Source: Saturnia japonica (lineage: Eukaryota > Arthropoda > Insecta > Lepidoptera > Saturniidae). Taken from it: a DNA stretch of 64,000 bases. A model generated the notes under the pieces. The model had not been told where the DNA came from. It saw only the letters and a program-made list of their open reading frames with translations, and did no database searches. This document shows positions 1 through 11,185 of this stretch, in pieces. Made by a program: the position numbers and the translations under genes. The stretch is taken from NCBI GenBank assembly GCA_033032175.1, contig CM065312.1:8370001-8434000 (forward strand). The letters run 5' to 3'. Each line of letters starts with the position of its first letter. The stretch's first letter is position 1.

Positions 1-2
1 CT

Positions 3-1058
3 CATCAAGTGTTCCGCCTCACGGAGCACATTACGTTTAACTTCGCAGAGTTATACAAACCTCGCCGTACGATTGCGGTCTTCTTTGACGTTGCCAAGGT
101 CTTCGATAAGGTCTAGCACGAAGGATTAGTCCACAAGTTGTACTCTTACGAAATCCCCGATAGATAATCTATCTCACAGCCCGCACCTTCCGCTACAGTG
201 TGGAAGGTGAACTATCCACACCTCGTCCCATACGCTCAGGCGTTCCCCAAGGTTCCATCCTGGCTCCTAGCCTTTTCAATCTATACGTCAGTGACCTACC
301 CGGTCTCCCCGAGGTCCAGGTGGATTTATACGCTGACGACACAGTCATATATGCCTCCAACAGGAAAAGACGCGATCTCAGATGTGCCATCTAACGCGCG
401 ATGACCACTCTCGAGAAGTGGTTTACCGACTGGCGAATAGCCATTAATCCCTCCAAGAGCGCCGCGATGCACTTCGATATAGACTGCTCACGGATACCGA
501 AGGATCTCAAACCGCACGAGCTCTTCGGTAATCCGATTCCCTGGGTCAAAGAGACCAAATATCTAGGCGTCACCCTAGATAGTAGGCTCACTTTTAGACC
601 ACATGTCCGTATAGTCCGGAACAGGGCCTCCTGGGTCCTGAGCCGCTTGCATTCTCTGATATGCTCGGCAAGCAAAATGTCCACGAAACACAAGCTTACG
701 CTATACAAGATATGTATCCGCTCGATCATATGTCCAAAACTAATACAAACAAACTATTCAGAATAGGATTCTCTACCGTCTTACCGGTGTCCCTCCATAC
801 ATACGAACGCAAGATCTCCATAGAGATATGGATCTTCCGTCGATTCACTCTTACGTCAGATTCCTGTCGCGATCTTACTTCGTTACCGCATCGAATCACA
901 CCAACCCGTTAATTAAAGCAGTTGCTACTTATGTCCCTACTCCTACCGCCTCACGGAGAAATCGCCGACAATATACCGCTTCACGGAAAAAACGCCGACC
1001 GCGAAACATTTTTACCGACCCCGACGATAAGGTCGAGAAATCTAACGCGTACTACTGA
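3..1058 (+). pseudogene. Jockey-clade non-LTR retrotransposon ORF2 remnant (reverse transcriptase)
   Basis: This is the decayed 3' half of a reverse-transcriptase ORF. The finger/palm start (FFDVAKVFD) is in frame 3 near 80-110. The catalytic palm box YADD is at 329-340 in frame 2. The thumb segment (KYLGVTLDSRLTF) lies near 558-596 in frame 2. The C-terminal end, which includes NPLIKAV and RPRNIFTDPDDK, is back in frame 3 and stops at 1056-1058. In-frame stops at about 114-116 and 392-394 and at least two frame changes make it non-functional. The conserved C-terminal NPL...RPR...TDP signature is typical of jockey-clade elements. The 5' part of the element would lie beyond the left edge. Confidence 0.85.
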
Positions 1059-1936
1059 ACCACCGTCTCTCCAAACAGAGCGTGCCACCACCGCCCACGC
1101 CCGCGAATTCACCGTTCTCTCCGCAGAGAACGGGCGGTCAACTTCGCTCCCGCACACCCGCCACGTCCGCCCTCTCTAGCGACAACCCAAGCCTAGGTCT
1201 GTTCCTCGGTGTGAAGCCCTTGGGTCTGGCAGCCGCCCGCGCGATATAATTGACACTATACCTGCAACACTTAGCTACCCACATACAAACATCACACACA
1301 TATGTTACATACATGCACACCTCACAGGTACGTAGGTTCTGCAAGGAACCTTTTTTTTCTTTTTTTGCGCTACTTAGTGTAGAAAAACTTTCCGATCACT
1401 AAATACACATACGCATGTTTCCTTCCTTCCTCCGAGGAGGAAGGGAACGTGCATGCATATGAATATGTATTAGTTGGCTCCAATTTACGAATAGGGAATT
1501 GGTCAGATCGCGACTTATTTGCAATCGCCACATACAAACATCACACACATATGTTACATACATGCACACCTCACAGGTACGTAGGTTCTGCAAGGAAACT
1601 TTTTTTTCTTTCTTTGCGCTAGTTAGTGTAGAAAAACTTTCCGATCACTCACATACGCATGTTTTCTTCCTTCCTCCGTGGAGGAAGGGAACGTGCATGC
1701 ATATGAGTATATATTAGTTGGCTCCAATTTACGAATAGGGAATTGGTCAGATCGCGACTTATTTGCAATCGCGACAACTGCCCAAGCCGAGGTCCGTCTA
1801 CTTTGGCACACTTGTGCGCGAGTTGTCTAAAACTTTAGCGGCTCAGTACCCTAAGCGCTCGCCCCCAAGTCCGGTGAGGCTTTAAAAGCCGTCAGAGGAT
1901 CCAGGGCCCCTAAGGCTAACTGTATAGTCAGTTCAA
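1059..1936 (+). mobile_element. 3' UTR and tail of the jockey-like element
   Basis: This non-coding stretch follows the ORF2 stop and ends in a poly(A) run at about 1936-1946. The last 120 bp (about 1815-1936), with the word CTCGCCCCCAAGT and a TTTAAAAGCC-like motif, recurs with substitutions at 36493-36608, again just before an A-run. That repetition identifies it as the conserved 3' tail of a retrotransposon family. The tandem repeat at 1280-1774 lies inside it. Confidence 0.7.
1280..1774 (+). repeat. Two tandem copies of a ~249-bp unit in a retroelement 3' UTR
   Basis: The unit begins ACATACAAACATCACACACA and ends with TTATTTGCAATCGC. It occurs at 1280-1528 and 1529-1774 with only scattered differences. 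Each copy contains a T-run, a CCTTCCTTCCTCC/GGAGGAAGG inverted pair and an ATGCATATGA word. Tandem duplications in 3' UTRs are common in non-LTR elements; no coding function is seen. Confidence 0.85.
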
Positions 1937-2244
1937 AAAAAAAATTGCTTATAGTCTTATAGCGTCATACATAACAGGGCCGACAACGTTTTCAGAATTA
2001 AAAAATTTTTTAAAAAATATGAAGCCATCTTACACTATTATTATCTAAAATCGATAAATATTAGTTTCTTAGGTCAAATACTACAGAAAATATTTATTTA
2101 TTGCGCCATATTTGATATGAGTCAAGTAGTCTACTATTACAATATATTTGCAGCTGTAGAACCATTTATATAATTCTACTGAATAATACTGAATAATTCT
2201 ACTGGCACTCGCCGGACGCGTAAAATAATTTGAAATACTATTAA

Positions 2245-2532
2245 GGTTTACTGAGCGTAGGTAAGCAATTTAAACGCCCGAATTGATTCACCATGACCAG
2301 TTTCTTTTTTTTATTTGCGCGAAACCTTATTTATTTTTCTAAAATAAAAGTAGCCTAAGTTACTCCTTATCTATCAGTAAAAGTGCTGTCAAAATCGGTC
2401 CAACCTTTTCGGAGATAACCTGGAACAAACAGACAGACAGACACGACAAAAAATTTAAAAATGTTTTTTGTTATAGGTATTGTATATGCATCATATGCAT
2501 TTAATAAAATTCTGTTATTTTGACATTTAAAA
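2245..2532 (+). repeat. Dispersed lepidopteran repeat, family A (copy 1, partial)
   Basis: The copy carries the core TCGGTCCAACC(T/G)TTTCGGAG, a run of CAGACAGACAGACA, a TAAAAGTAGCCTAAGTTACTC block and a conserved GATTCACCATGACCAGTTT block. The same blocks occur at 20095-20575 and 61240-61665 on the minus strand and at 54385-54690 on the plus strand. It looks like a short non-autonomous element (SINE- or Helitron-type). I cannot assign the class from the sequence alone. Confidence 0.8.
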
Positions 2533-3202
2533 CAGAAACTTAAATTTTATTAATTGTATTGATAGATAGTATTACTAGCAAACCCCACCACATGTTACTA
2601 TGCCATTTTGGAGTCTTTGGGAACATTGATCCAATTGCCACCAAACTTTACAGGATCACCCACTGGTCTATAGTGAAGTTTGTCTGTCAATTTCATCAAA
2701 ATCACTCCAGCCTTTTGCCAGCATTCAGCTATTTGACAGTAAATCAAAACCAAATCGAAACCAAACTGTATACTGCAAATTGATGTCAAACTGCTGTTGC
2801 AAAGGGATCACAAATTGACACCAAAAGTTGGAGAGCAAAAATTGCAACTTGTAATCAAATGCAGCTATTGCCAAATTGGCATTTGGTCTCATTATAAATG
2901 AATAGTATATAATAATATTAGTACTAATTTCTTTTTTCATTATGAAATATATAAAAAAACTCAATTTATCATTGAAAAAAGTTTACTCTACATCTTTTGG
3001 TCATGGATTGCGAAGGTGAATTGTTGTCAATTTGCTGCACAGTTTCCAATGGGTAGCAAGTTTACAGTTCCGAGCTTAGCAGTCAAATTGATGTCAAATG
3101 GTGGAAAATATTTGGACAGCAAATATTAAATTGTGTTTATTGGGATACAGGTATATCTTAAAGACAACCTTACACTAATCAATAATTAAATATTGTACCA
3201 AC

Positions 3203-3355
3203 CTGCCAACCAGATCCATTCATAAAAAATTTGTGGCTTTTTGTGATAAGAGCAATGTCTGACCTTACTTCAGGTACTGAAGGTAATGAAGGAAACTGTA
3301 TATAATCTGATGCAAGGTGACCTACCCACTTGCCTTGAAAGTAGGTTGCATGTAC
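3203..3355 (-). CDS. BACE-like gene, exon 3
   Basis: The exon is 153 bp (51 residues) between an acceptor ATTGACAG and a donor CAG|GTTGGT, phase 0. It reads VHATYFQGKWVGHL through to MNGSGWQ. The next exon should begin with a GILGLAY-like segment. None is present on the minus strand between 1 and 3190, so intron 3 runs off the window. Confidence 0.85.
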
Positions 3356-5092
3356 CTGTCAATTATATAAATGTGGATTTTTGTTTTGTATTGCAATTAT
3401 TTACTTACTGATGGGCTTGCAAGCAGTAATTTGGCCAATATTAAGCATATCATCAGGATGTGTTATTTTTATTTGCTTTAATTATTATTGAATACAAGTA
3501 ATTTTAATACCTCTGTATTGCCATTAGAGGTGCTGTTAGTCGATGTGTGAAATAAAACAAAAGGTTTGATCATATTTGAAAACTATCCAAACTTACATTA
3601 GAAAACCTATCAACATACACCACACACCAGTTACACATTAGGTGAATCAAAACCTATATATCTATTTTCTGATTCATAAATTATAGTACTTAATTTAAAG
3701 ATAAGTAAATTTAGAATACAACTTATCAAAACACAAATAGCTAATTTTTTTTTTCATTGTCTACAGGTATGTTTGACAATAAATTATATTTTGTAAAAAG
3801 AAGTTTTTTGTTTCACAATAGAATATAAGTACTATAATCTACCAGTGGTTACAAACTTGTTGGAAAATTATTTTTTTGTTTTATGTATTAAATTATTATT
3901 TTTTAATAAACTCGTAATAATAAACAATGTTCAATACAAAATTTAAATTGGATAAACAAATTAGGGAACTAAAATGATTATTAAAGAACTAAACATTAAT
4001 GCTTTCCATAAACTAAATATTTCTAAACTAAGTTGACTGGATTAGGGTAATTCTGTGAGGTGAGTGAATTATTCTGGCAGTTTAAATTTAAATTGGATAA
4101 ACAAACTAGAGAACTAAAATGATTATTAAAGAACTCAACATTAATGCTTTCCATAAACTAAATATTTCTAAACTAAGTTGACTGGATTAGGGTAATTCTG
4201 TGAGGTGAGTGAATTATTCTGGCAGTTTAAATTTAAATTGGATAAACAAATTAGAGAACTAAAATGATTATTAAAGAACTCAACATTAATGCTTTCCATA
4301 AACTAAATATTTCTAAACTAAGTTGACTGGATTAGGGTAATTCTGTGAGGTGAGTGAATTATTCTGGCAGTTTAAATTTAAATGGGATAAACAAATTAGA
4401 GAACTAAAATGATTATTAAAGAACTCAACATTAATGCATTCCATAAACTAAATATTTCTAAACGAAGTTGACTGGATTAGGGTAATTCTGTGAGTTGAGT
4501 GGATTATTCTGGCAATTTAATATGAATTTGTTCACTACATACCTCTTTCCCACTGTCATAAATGCTGCTTGAGTTGTCTGCATGAAAATATTTGTCACTA
4601 TCTTGTCTTGGAGAGGAAGCAACAGCTAATGTTGTACTGCCTGTATCTATTAAGAGGTTTAACTGTATAGAAAAATGGAAAAGGACATTTTAACAACATA
4701 AAATAACATAAATGTACTATATGATGCTAAGCCACTAGCAGCTCTACAAACCGAAAAATGTACATCACTGTTTTTGCACTTGAGTTATAATATAGTTTTT
4801 AAATTTATGATCAGTATCAGACATTAAATTTAGACAGATAGTTGTCTCCGACAGTTATATAATGATAATAAAGCTCATTAAAGCGTTAAAGAGTAACCAT
4901 ATTAATTAATTAGAGAAGTACTTTGATTTTATGTAGATTGTTTACCTTTTGGTGAGGATGCCCCAGATTAACTTCAATGGCGTAAGCCAAACCAGCATCT
5001 CCGAATAAATTGAATTCTTCACACCGTATACAGTCAAAATAGACAAAGAATATTACAAAAATAATACATGAAACTTTCATTTTTTTTTTCAT
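3203..5092 (-). CDS. BACE-like (beta-secretase type) aspartyl protease, first three coding exons, partial
   Basis: Three exons join in phase 0 at GT-AG sites: 5092-4946, 4662-4543 and 3355-3203. They give 140 residues. Residues 1-24 are a signal peptide. The start of the pepsin-fold N-lobe follows (GLAYAIEVNLGHPHQ). Next comes the first catalytic aspartate in LLIDTGSTTLAV, at about residue 55, and then the flap region with YFQGKWVGHLASD. Last is a segment with VRSDIALITKSHKFF and MNGSGW, which matches the family-specific part of vertebrate BACE1/2 better than cathepsin D. The second catalytic Asp and any transmembrane anchor would be in later exons left of the window. There is almost no propeptide between signal and mature start. 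An upstream ATG (5092) and one four codons on (5080) are both possible starts. Role, inferred: a secretory-pathway aspartyl protease. Confidence 0.85.
3941..4520 (+). repeat. Minisatellite: four 145-bp tandem units in intron 2 of the BACE-like gene
   Basis: Units start at 3941, 4086, 4231 and 4376, an exact 145-bp period. They begin ATTTAAATTGGATAAACAAA and end near TTATTCTGGCAGTTTAA. The inner copies are nearly identical and the fourth has several substitutions. No open frame is conserved. The array sits entirely between exons 2 and 3. Confidence 0.95.
4543..4662 (-). CDS. BACE-like gene, exon 2 (first catalytic Asp)
   Basis: The exon is 120 bp (40 residues) between the acceptor TTTTTCTATACAG and the donor GAG|GTATGT, phase 0 at both ends. 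It contains the active-site box DTGST followed by LAVASS, and ends SSIYDSGKE. Confidence 0.85.
4946..5092 (-). CDS. BACE-like gene, exon 1 (signal peptide)
   Basis: The exon encodes 49 residues from MKKKMKVSC to GHPHQK and ends at a donor AAG|GTAAAC (phase 0). Residues 8-19 are strongly hydrophobic, as in a signal peptide, with cleavage probable near CIRC-EEF. Confidence 0.85.
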
Positions 5093-5738
5093 AGCTATAA
5101 TTCAAAAGTTCTGTATTTACAGCTGCAATAGGTATGTTTAGCTTCTTGAATGTTGCTCTATTATTTACACGCTTAATATATTTACTTAAATTGTAATATC
5201 GATGAGAACGGTTCATTCTTTTCCCTTGAGTCTTATGTTTATTTCGGTTTCTATACTAATCAGGGTTGCCAGATGGCAAATTTTTTTTTCTCGTACCAAG
5301 TTACCAAATATCTCGTACTTTCCATAGTCAATCTCCTATGTATAAATAAAAAAAACTTTTAATGTCCATAATTTACACTATGTAGTTACTAATACTAGCT
5401 ATCCATACCCTAACTTATATTAAATTTAGTTAGCTTGTTTGGAGCCGATAAATGAAAAATAAATTTAATTTGTTTAACCTTGTCCCGCTACCGGTGTTTC
5501 ATATTTTGGAACACATTGTCTGAGATAGTTTTAAATTTATAGAATTTCCTTTGCGATTTGGGCCTTTAGAACTTTCTGCAGCTAAAAGTCTACCATTTAC
5601 TGTATCTATATTTATAAAATGATCGAGGTTTGCCGTTGTGCGCGCATCATGCAAAAACTACAGTATAGATTTTGATCTATTTTTATGTTATATTCCGTAC
5701 TCCCTATCCAACAAATAATTATCACGACATCTTACTAC
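5093..5738. other. 5' flank of the BACE-like gene and intergenic DNA
   Basis: This stretch is AT-rich with no coding region. An ATCGAT word at about 5199 resembles a DRE-type promoter element on either strand, but evidence is thin. From about 5262 a segment beginning CAGGGTTGCCAGATGGC looks like repeat DNA. Confidence 0.4.
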
Positions 5739-6640
5739 AGGGTGGGCTAGAAAGATATGCGAATTTTAAAAAATAATAAAAAAAATAAACACAATACACA
5801 TACACATTTTTATTTCAATTAAAATATACATCTGTGATATTTATTTCTTAAAAATTACAACATTCAGGTGTACACCATCCCACTGCAAAGACTCCTCGAA
5901 TCTGAACCTCAAATTGGAAAAAACTCGCTGACACATTGCTCGAGGAATAGCTGCCATTTCTTCTCGGATATTTATCTTCAACTGATTAATCGTGGCTGGG
6001 TTATTGGAGTAGACTCTACTTTTCAGGTATCCCCACATGAAAAAGTCCGGTGGCGTTAGATCCGAACTTCTAGGCGGCCATGCAATCTCACCTCGGCGAG
6101 ATATCAGTTCCCAGCAAACATCTCGTTTACGGCCGCAAACGAAGCATTAGATGTATGGCATGTTGCACCATCTTGTTGAAACCACGTCGCACGATTATAG
6201 GCTTCAAATTGTTGCAGTTGCGGAAAGTAAAAATCTCTTAACATGGCTATGTATCAGTCGAAATTTACAGAGACAGATAACCTTTGTTGATTTTCAAAGA
6301 AATAGGGTCCGATAATTCCGTGTGCTGATATAGCCACCGAAACGGTTACTTTTGGCGAATGCAGAGGCTTTTGAGGTTTTGCACGTGGGTTATCTGCAGC
6401 CCAGTAACGGCAATTCTCTTCGTCGGAGAACAGATTATTATTGAAACTCTGAAAGCGTTCCAACGTTGTTTCAACTAAAGCTTGTCGTAAAATTGGGTCA
6501 TTTGGCAGTTATTTCTGCAAAACTTAAATTTTATACGGGTGCAAATTCAAATCTTTGAACAAAATGCGACGCAAAGATGTTCTGGACTTTACAAGTTCAG
6601 CTGATCGCTTGCGAGTCGATAGGCCAACATTAAAATAAAC
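5739..6640 (-). pseudogene. Mariner-superfamily transposase remnant, DD41D-type spacing
   Basis: Read on the minus strand, about 6620-6520 encodes the helix-turn-helix segment (SRTSLRRILFKDLNLHPYKI). About 6463-6254 covers the first-Asp region, but the box reads NNLFSDEENCRYW, so roughly a dozen residues after SDE are deleted. The second Asp is in FQQDGA near 6170. The third is in SSDLTPPDFFMWGYL near 6040. The C-terminus runs to a TAA at 5841. About 41 residues separate Asp 2 from Asp 3, as in the DD41D (rosa-like) family. A stop at about 6260 and a one-base frameshift near 6113 kill the ORF. A CAGGGTGGGCTAGAAAG word at 5739 may be the remaining terminal repeat. Confidence 0.8.
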
Positions 6641-6972
6641 AGTTCAAAGTATTCATCTAAATTCAAATCGAACTACACCTATTGAATTCATTCGCGTAAT
6701 ATGTTTCAAGTTTTTATCGCTATGGGGAATATCTGAGAGTTGGATTGGATTATGTTTAGTGTTGTCAGTAGAATAAAACAAAATATCTTCGCGTAGAGAA
6801 AATAGTTTTTTTTTTGTATAGTTCTTCCATTTCTTCTTTAAAGGGAAAGGCAAAGGTATCTGAGACTATGCAGCCAAAAAAATAGTAATTAAAATTCGCA
6901 AAAATGACTATATTTATTAGAAATATAAACGATAATAAATTTTGAAAGATTTTTATAAAACACGATCGTCAA
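6641..6972. other. Intergenic AT-rich DNA
   Basis: No coding similarity was recognised. A 66-codon minus-strand frame at 6653-6853 lies upstream of the transposase remnant. It does not resemble a mariner N-terminus and is probably chance. Confidence 0.5.
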
Positions 6973-8466
6973 CGGGTTGGATTCATGTATTACGGTGTTT
7001 TTACCGTAATGACGGTGTTGTTAGCAACACTGACAAACCTAGGTAGGGATGCTTTGATTCGATTTCATAGAACTGAGAAGGGATACTCTATAAACATCTA
7101 TGTTGCGTAGTCGAAAGATTAGATCGTCCATGTAATCAATGTCATAGGGATTGATGTTAATTGGAATAGCAAAAAATATTATATCGAACGCATTCACAAG
7201 TACCTACTGAATCAAGTTGTAACAAAAGTTAGAACTCATCCCTAATCCGTCGAAAATACGATGATATTGATATCGAAAATTTTTAAATTTTGAAAAATAT
7301 TTACTAAATAATATAAAATTATCAATGAAATTAAATATCAATTATATACATATTAATTGTGCAAGGTTCTTACCACTAGTTATTAAAAAAACAATATCTA
7401 TTATTTTTAATCATGTATTTTCTATCACGTTTACTTTCTTTCAAGGATCGTAGGTATGTATTACTTTTTTCTTAATTATATATATACACTATTCCTGGGT
7501 TATATACGTATTTTATTTACTTCTTTTTTTAATTAAAAAAAACGGATGTCTATAAAGTCGGTTTACTAACGATAGTAGAACGTGACAACGTCATAAGAAA
7601 ATACTGATGGAATGGTATCATTTTTCAAAAGAAAATTTTAATTTTATTTGTTTGATATATAATTTGTATGGATATAGAAAAGGAGGTAAATGGAAATGAC
7701 AATTGAATTGATCAAGTTACATTTATATGTACGCATAAATACAAATAGTTCTGTTAACTTATTGTTATAGTTTTGTCAACTACAATCGCTGCACTAGCAA
7801 ACCGATGCTATTTATTTTAATGATGAAAGCACGAATATTCGACAATATATCACTGAACATATATTTAATATCGAAAGAATCATTACTTTTATCGCCGCAA
7901 TTATCATTGCTACAAACAATTGACACCACTTTCACTTTTCACTGCACTTCATACTTGACGAAAACATGTAAATGTATTATTGTATAGCAGCTGTCCACGC
8001 GGACGCATCGCTCACTCCAGTAGGAGAGAGACAGATGTCGAACGCTGCCGAACGCGGAGGCCGATTGTGCCTCTTTGTCGCTTGTTCCGCGCTCTCGCTT
8101 GCACTTCAAGCCTTAAATGGAACGCCTCAGAGCAAGTTAACGCCGCATGAGTCATGTTTTTTCGTGCGTGCAGCCGGCTCCATCGAAATAAAAGACGTTG
8201 TCACGTCAAAAAATTATTATTTAATTTTGTAATACCGTAACCACCAACCGAACTAATAAGTAGAGGTGGGCGATTGTGAATGGTTTACATGTTCGTGATA
8301 TTCAGATTAATATATTAAAATATAATTGAAATATTTCGATATTGAGTGATCATGCATGATCGAATTACAAGATTGATGATTGAATTGATTATGAATGATA
8401 ACTGAATTGAAATATATACTTATTAAAATAGTAGAGAGAAAAAGGTAGCCCGTTCTTTTATATACC
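6973..8466. mobile_element. Non-coding repeat block downstream of BEL/Pao pol (unit 1; matched by 11186-12672)
   Basis: The block holds several nested repeat pieces. It has inverted ACGTGACAACGTC words near 7579 and 8199 and loosely inverted ends (GGTTGG...TATTACGG and its complement near 8230-8262), which suggest a non-autonomous DNA transposon. From about 8262 a TAGAGGTGGGCGATT end resembles a hAT-type terminus. An 86-codon frame at 7972-8232 crosses this block. It is conserved between units only as DNA and is not counted as a gene. Confidence 0.5.
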
Positions 8467-8468
8467 AA

Positions 8469-11185
8469 TTAGCTAAAAAAGAGTGCGTGCAACCTTAAGC
8501 AACTCATCGTCAGTTGTATGCCTCCATGTAAAGTTTTAGTATGGACGTCAGCGATGATTAATTGAACTAACGAGTTCTTGTTTCCAAGGATAATGGGGTG
8601 ATTTCTATCTTCAGGTAAGTTTGCATGTTTGAGGCGACCGCCCACCCTGAGGAGTCTTTTCTCTGCAATATAGGGGTTTAGAAATCGCAACGAACTTGTA
8701 CCTTTTACTTGTTTACCATCCTTCATTCTGTTAATTTCTTCTTGAAATTCTTCTTCTTGTATCTTCCTAGTGCATATAATCAAGGCACATTCCGACTCCT
8801 GTGTAGTTATATCATCATCAGTACCAGTGTTCCTTTTGAAATATAAGAATCTTCTGCAGTAAGTAATAGTCTTGAGTAGTTCTGTCAAATTATCGAAATT
8901 TTCAAATTTTTCTGTGAAAGATTTTTTTACTTCCGTGTTCAGATAAGTTTTTATCTTTGTTGATTTCAATTCTAAATCTGTGGGTATTACTTCTAATTTA
9001 CTAAATTTTATTTTTGTTTCAGATAACCAATTTGGACCGTTCCACCACAAATCGGATGTGCTGAACTCGGCCAGTAGCACTTCATGGGGAAGCAGGAGGG
9101 CGTGTAAATAGCCCTCCTACGGCGGGAGCATATAATGGGGGTTAGAAAGGTGTGTAAATAGCCTTCCTAAGCGGTAAACTAAAGAGACACTAACTAAACT
9201 AGAAATAAATACACATAGGCGAGCGGGCGGGCGAATGAACACATGAAAGTAGCAATAAAATGGCAATAAGTTAGAAGAACGTGCACTTACCTGTAGACCT
9301 TGCTAGCGACTGTGGTGAGGGTGTGACGTACATCACGTAGCTTCTAAGTACTAAATAATGTGTCGCCATCTAGGCAGCTAGCGGTAAAGCGGTATCGACC
9401 GAGAGTTAGAAGCACGCTTTGGCAAACTCGCGGTAATTAGTAACTAACAAACTCCCCAGGTGGCGCAATCCCAATAACTCACTACGCATATTATTACTAC
9501 TCCCGCGCGCAACCACTTCATGTGAAGCCAAATCAGCAGGATTCTGAGAAGATTCGACGTGATAGACTCGCTTATTGTTTAAATTTTCAGCAATTTCCAC
9601 AACGCGATTAGCTATAAAGGGTTTCCATTTTCCAAGTTCTGCAGACATCCACGCGACTACAATTGACGAATCTGTCAGGAAAACATCTTCAAAGTAGGTA
9701 TGTTTAATGCTTGCTCAACTTGTTTCATCAGTCGTGAGAGAAGTAATAAACCAAGAAGTTCTAAACGTGGTAATGAGACAGTTTTCAAGGGCGCTACTCT
9801 GATTCTTGCAGCGACTAGGCTTGTTTCAATTTTATAAATTTCAGCTTTGATTCTCAGGTAAACTGCAGCCAAATAAGCACGCATCGATGCATTGCTAAAT
9901 CCGTGGAGTTCAATCTCGGCCTTGCTTATATCAGTTATGCCAAACCATCAACGTATTTGTAAGTTGTTGACGTTGGTGAAATCAGCTCTGATTCGTAACT
10001 ATTCTTCTCGTAGTTCTTCACTAACTTTTCATTCCAAGATAATTTTTCAAGCCACAACCTTTGCATGAGTATTTTGTCTAACACGGTGCTTGGTGCTATC
10101 CAACCCAAAGGGTCAAATAGCTTTTGAATGTCAGATAAGATTCTTCTTTTGGTTACTTCTTTGTCAGGTGGTGTTGGTGGTAATTTAAGATTGTATTGGA
10201 AACTGTCGTTGCTGAGATTCCAAACTATCCCCAATGCTTTAATTTTTCTATCTAAATTCATGTCTATATGCGCTTTGGTTGATCGTTTGTCTTGATTTAT
10301 AAATTTCATAAAATCAACATTGTTGGAAGACCACTTAGTAAGTTCGAACCCCCCTTTTTGTAGTTCATAATAGTATGGCAGATTTAGAATCATCTGCGCC
10401 ATCCAGCCAGTCATCCATGAGAAGTTGGTTTTGATGCTCTGAACAGCTAACGGTATGTTAACTCCTTCATCATTTGCTACTTGATGAATAGTTCTGACTG
10501 CTAAGTACGGAGCAGGTGCAGTGCCAAATATCACACGAAGAAGACGATATTCGTTTAGTTCATCTGTCTCATCTGCTCTCCAAATTATTCTCTGGTAATT
10601 TGAGTGTTCTTTGATTACCAATATTTGACGGTACATTTGTCGAATGTCAGCCATGAAACAGACCCGTTTCATTCGCCATCTGATCAGGAGATTTCTAAGG
10701 TCACCTTGTAGTTGAGCACCGACGTGCAGTTCATCATTTAGTGAAGTGTTGTTTATGCCTTTACAAGACGCATCAAAAACTACACGTGTCCGCGAAGTTT
10801 CTTTGTCATTTCAAACAACAACGTGGTGGGGTCAGTATACTGACCTCTTTCTTTCTCTTTCTTCTTTCGGTATTTATTCCAGATGGCCCTGTTCCTTGTA
10901 ATCATTAATGGCTTTTATGTATTCTTCTTTTAGATCTGGTGCTCTTCGAAACTTCCTTTCTAACTTCAGAAATCTTCTTGTAGCTATTTATTTTGTATTT
11001 CCTTCTGGTGCTTGTGGACTGTATGTATTAAAAGGTAAGTGTACAATGTATCTTCCTTTTTCATTTCTGGTTGTTGTTTTTTCATAGATGTTTTCGCATA
11101 TTATCTTTAGGAAGAGATAGGAGGAGGAGAATAGGAGTTATCTATTATTGTCAGGTTCAGTTCCCAGATTGACTTCAACATCTCA
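8469..11185 (-). pseudogene. BEL/Pao LTR-retrotransposon pol remnant (unit 1)
   Basis: Read on the minus strand, the reverse-transcriptase region covers 10672-9935 (FMADIRQMYRQI, then FGTAPAPYLAVRTI). The RNase H-side region covers about 9884-9523 (PRLELLGLLLLSRLM, and QNPADLAS near 9535). After a later insertion (9087-9513) comes the start of integrase with its zinc-binding region (LRVGGRLKHANL, HPIILGNKNSLVQLII) down to 8469. The catalytic core of integrase and both LTRs are absent. The palm segment that should hold the active-site aspartates is out of frame (NFSWMTGW), exactly as in unit 2, so the element was already dead when duplicated. Confidence 0.85.
9087..9513. mobile_element. 427-bp insertion with 9-bp target-site duplication
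   Basis: The insertion interrupts unit 1 only. The 9-bp sequence CACTTCATG flanks it at 9078-9086 and 9514-9522, while unit 2 has a single CACTTCACG at the matching site. One end holds two hairpins: AGGAGGGC/GCCCTCCT (9094-9118) and a similar AGAAAGG/CCTTCCT (9144-9168), each with GTGTAAATA in the loop. No ORF and no clear terminal inverted repeat is seen. A solo LTR or a small DNA transposon are both possible. Confidence 0.8.

Larger units (their letters stand above)
6973..11185. repeat. Tandem segmental duplication, unit 1 (~4.2 kb)
   Basis: Starting at CGGGTTGGATTC, unit 1 aligns along its whole length with unit 2 (11186-14957). The two abut directly: unit 1 ends GACTTCAACATCTCA and unit 2 starts at once with CGGGTTGGATTC. 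The length difference of about 441 bp is almost all explained by a 427-bp insertion plus its 9-bp target duplication in unit 1. The unit carries a non-coding repeat block followed by minus-strand BEL/Pao pol remnants. Confidence 0.9.

Noticed and set aside
3941..4520. Regular repeats considered as a CRISPR-like array
   Set aside because: The whole 145-bp unit repeats with no repeat-spacer pattern, and the host is a eukaryote. It is a minisatellite.
7972..8232. 86-codon ORF with a repeat at 12181-12402
   Set aside because: It recurs only because the whole block is duplicated. The two versions differ in length by a simple substitution to stop, and it lies in a non-coding repeat with no domain.
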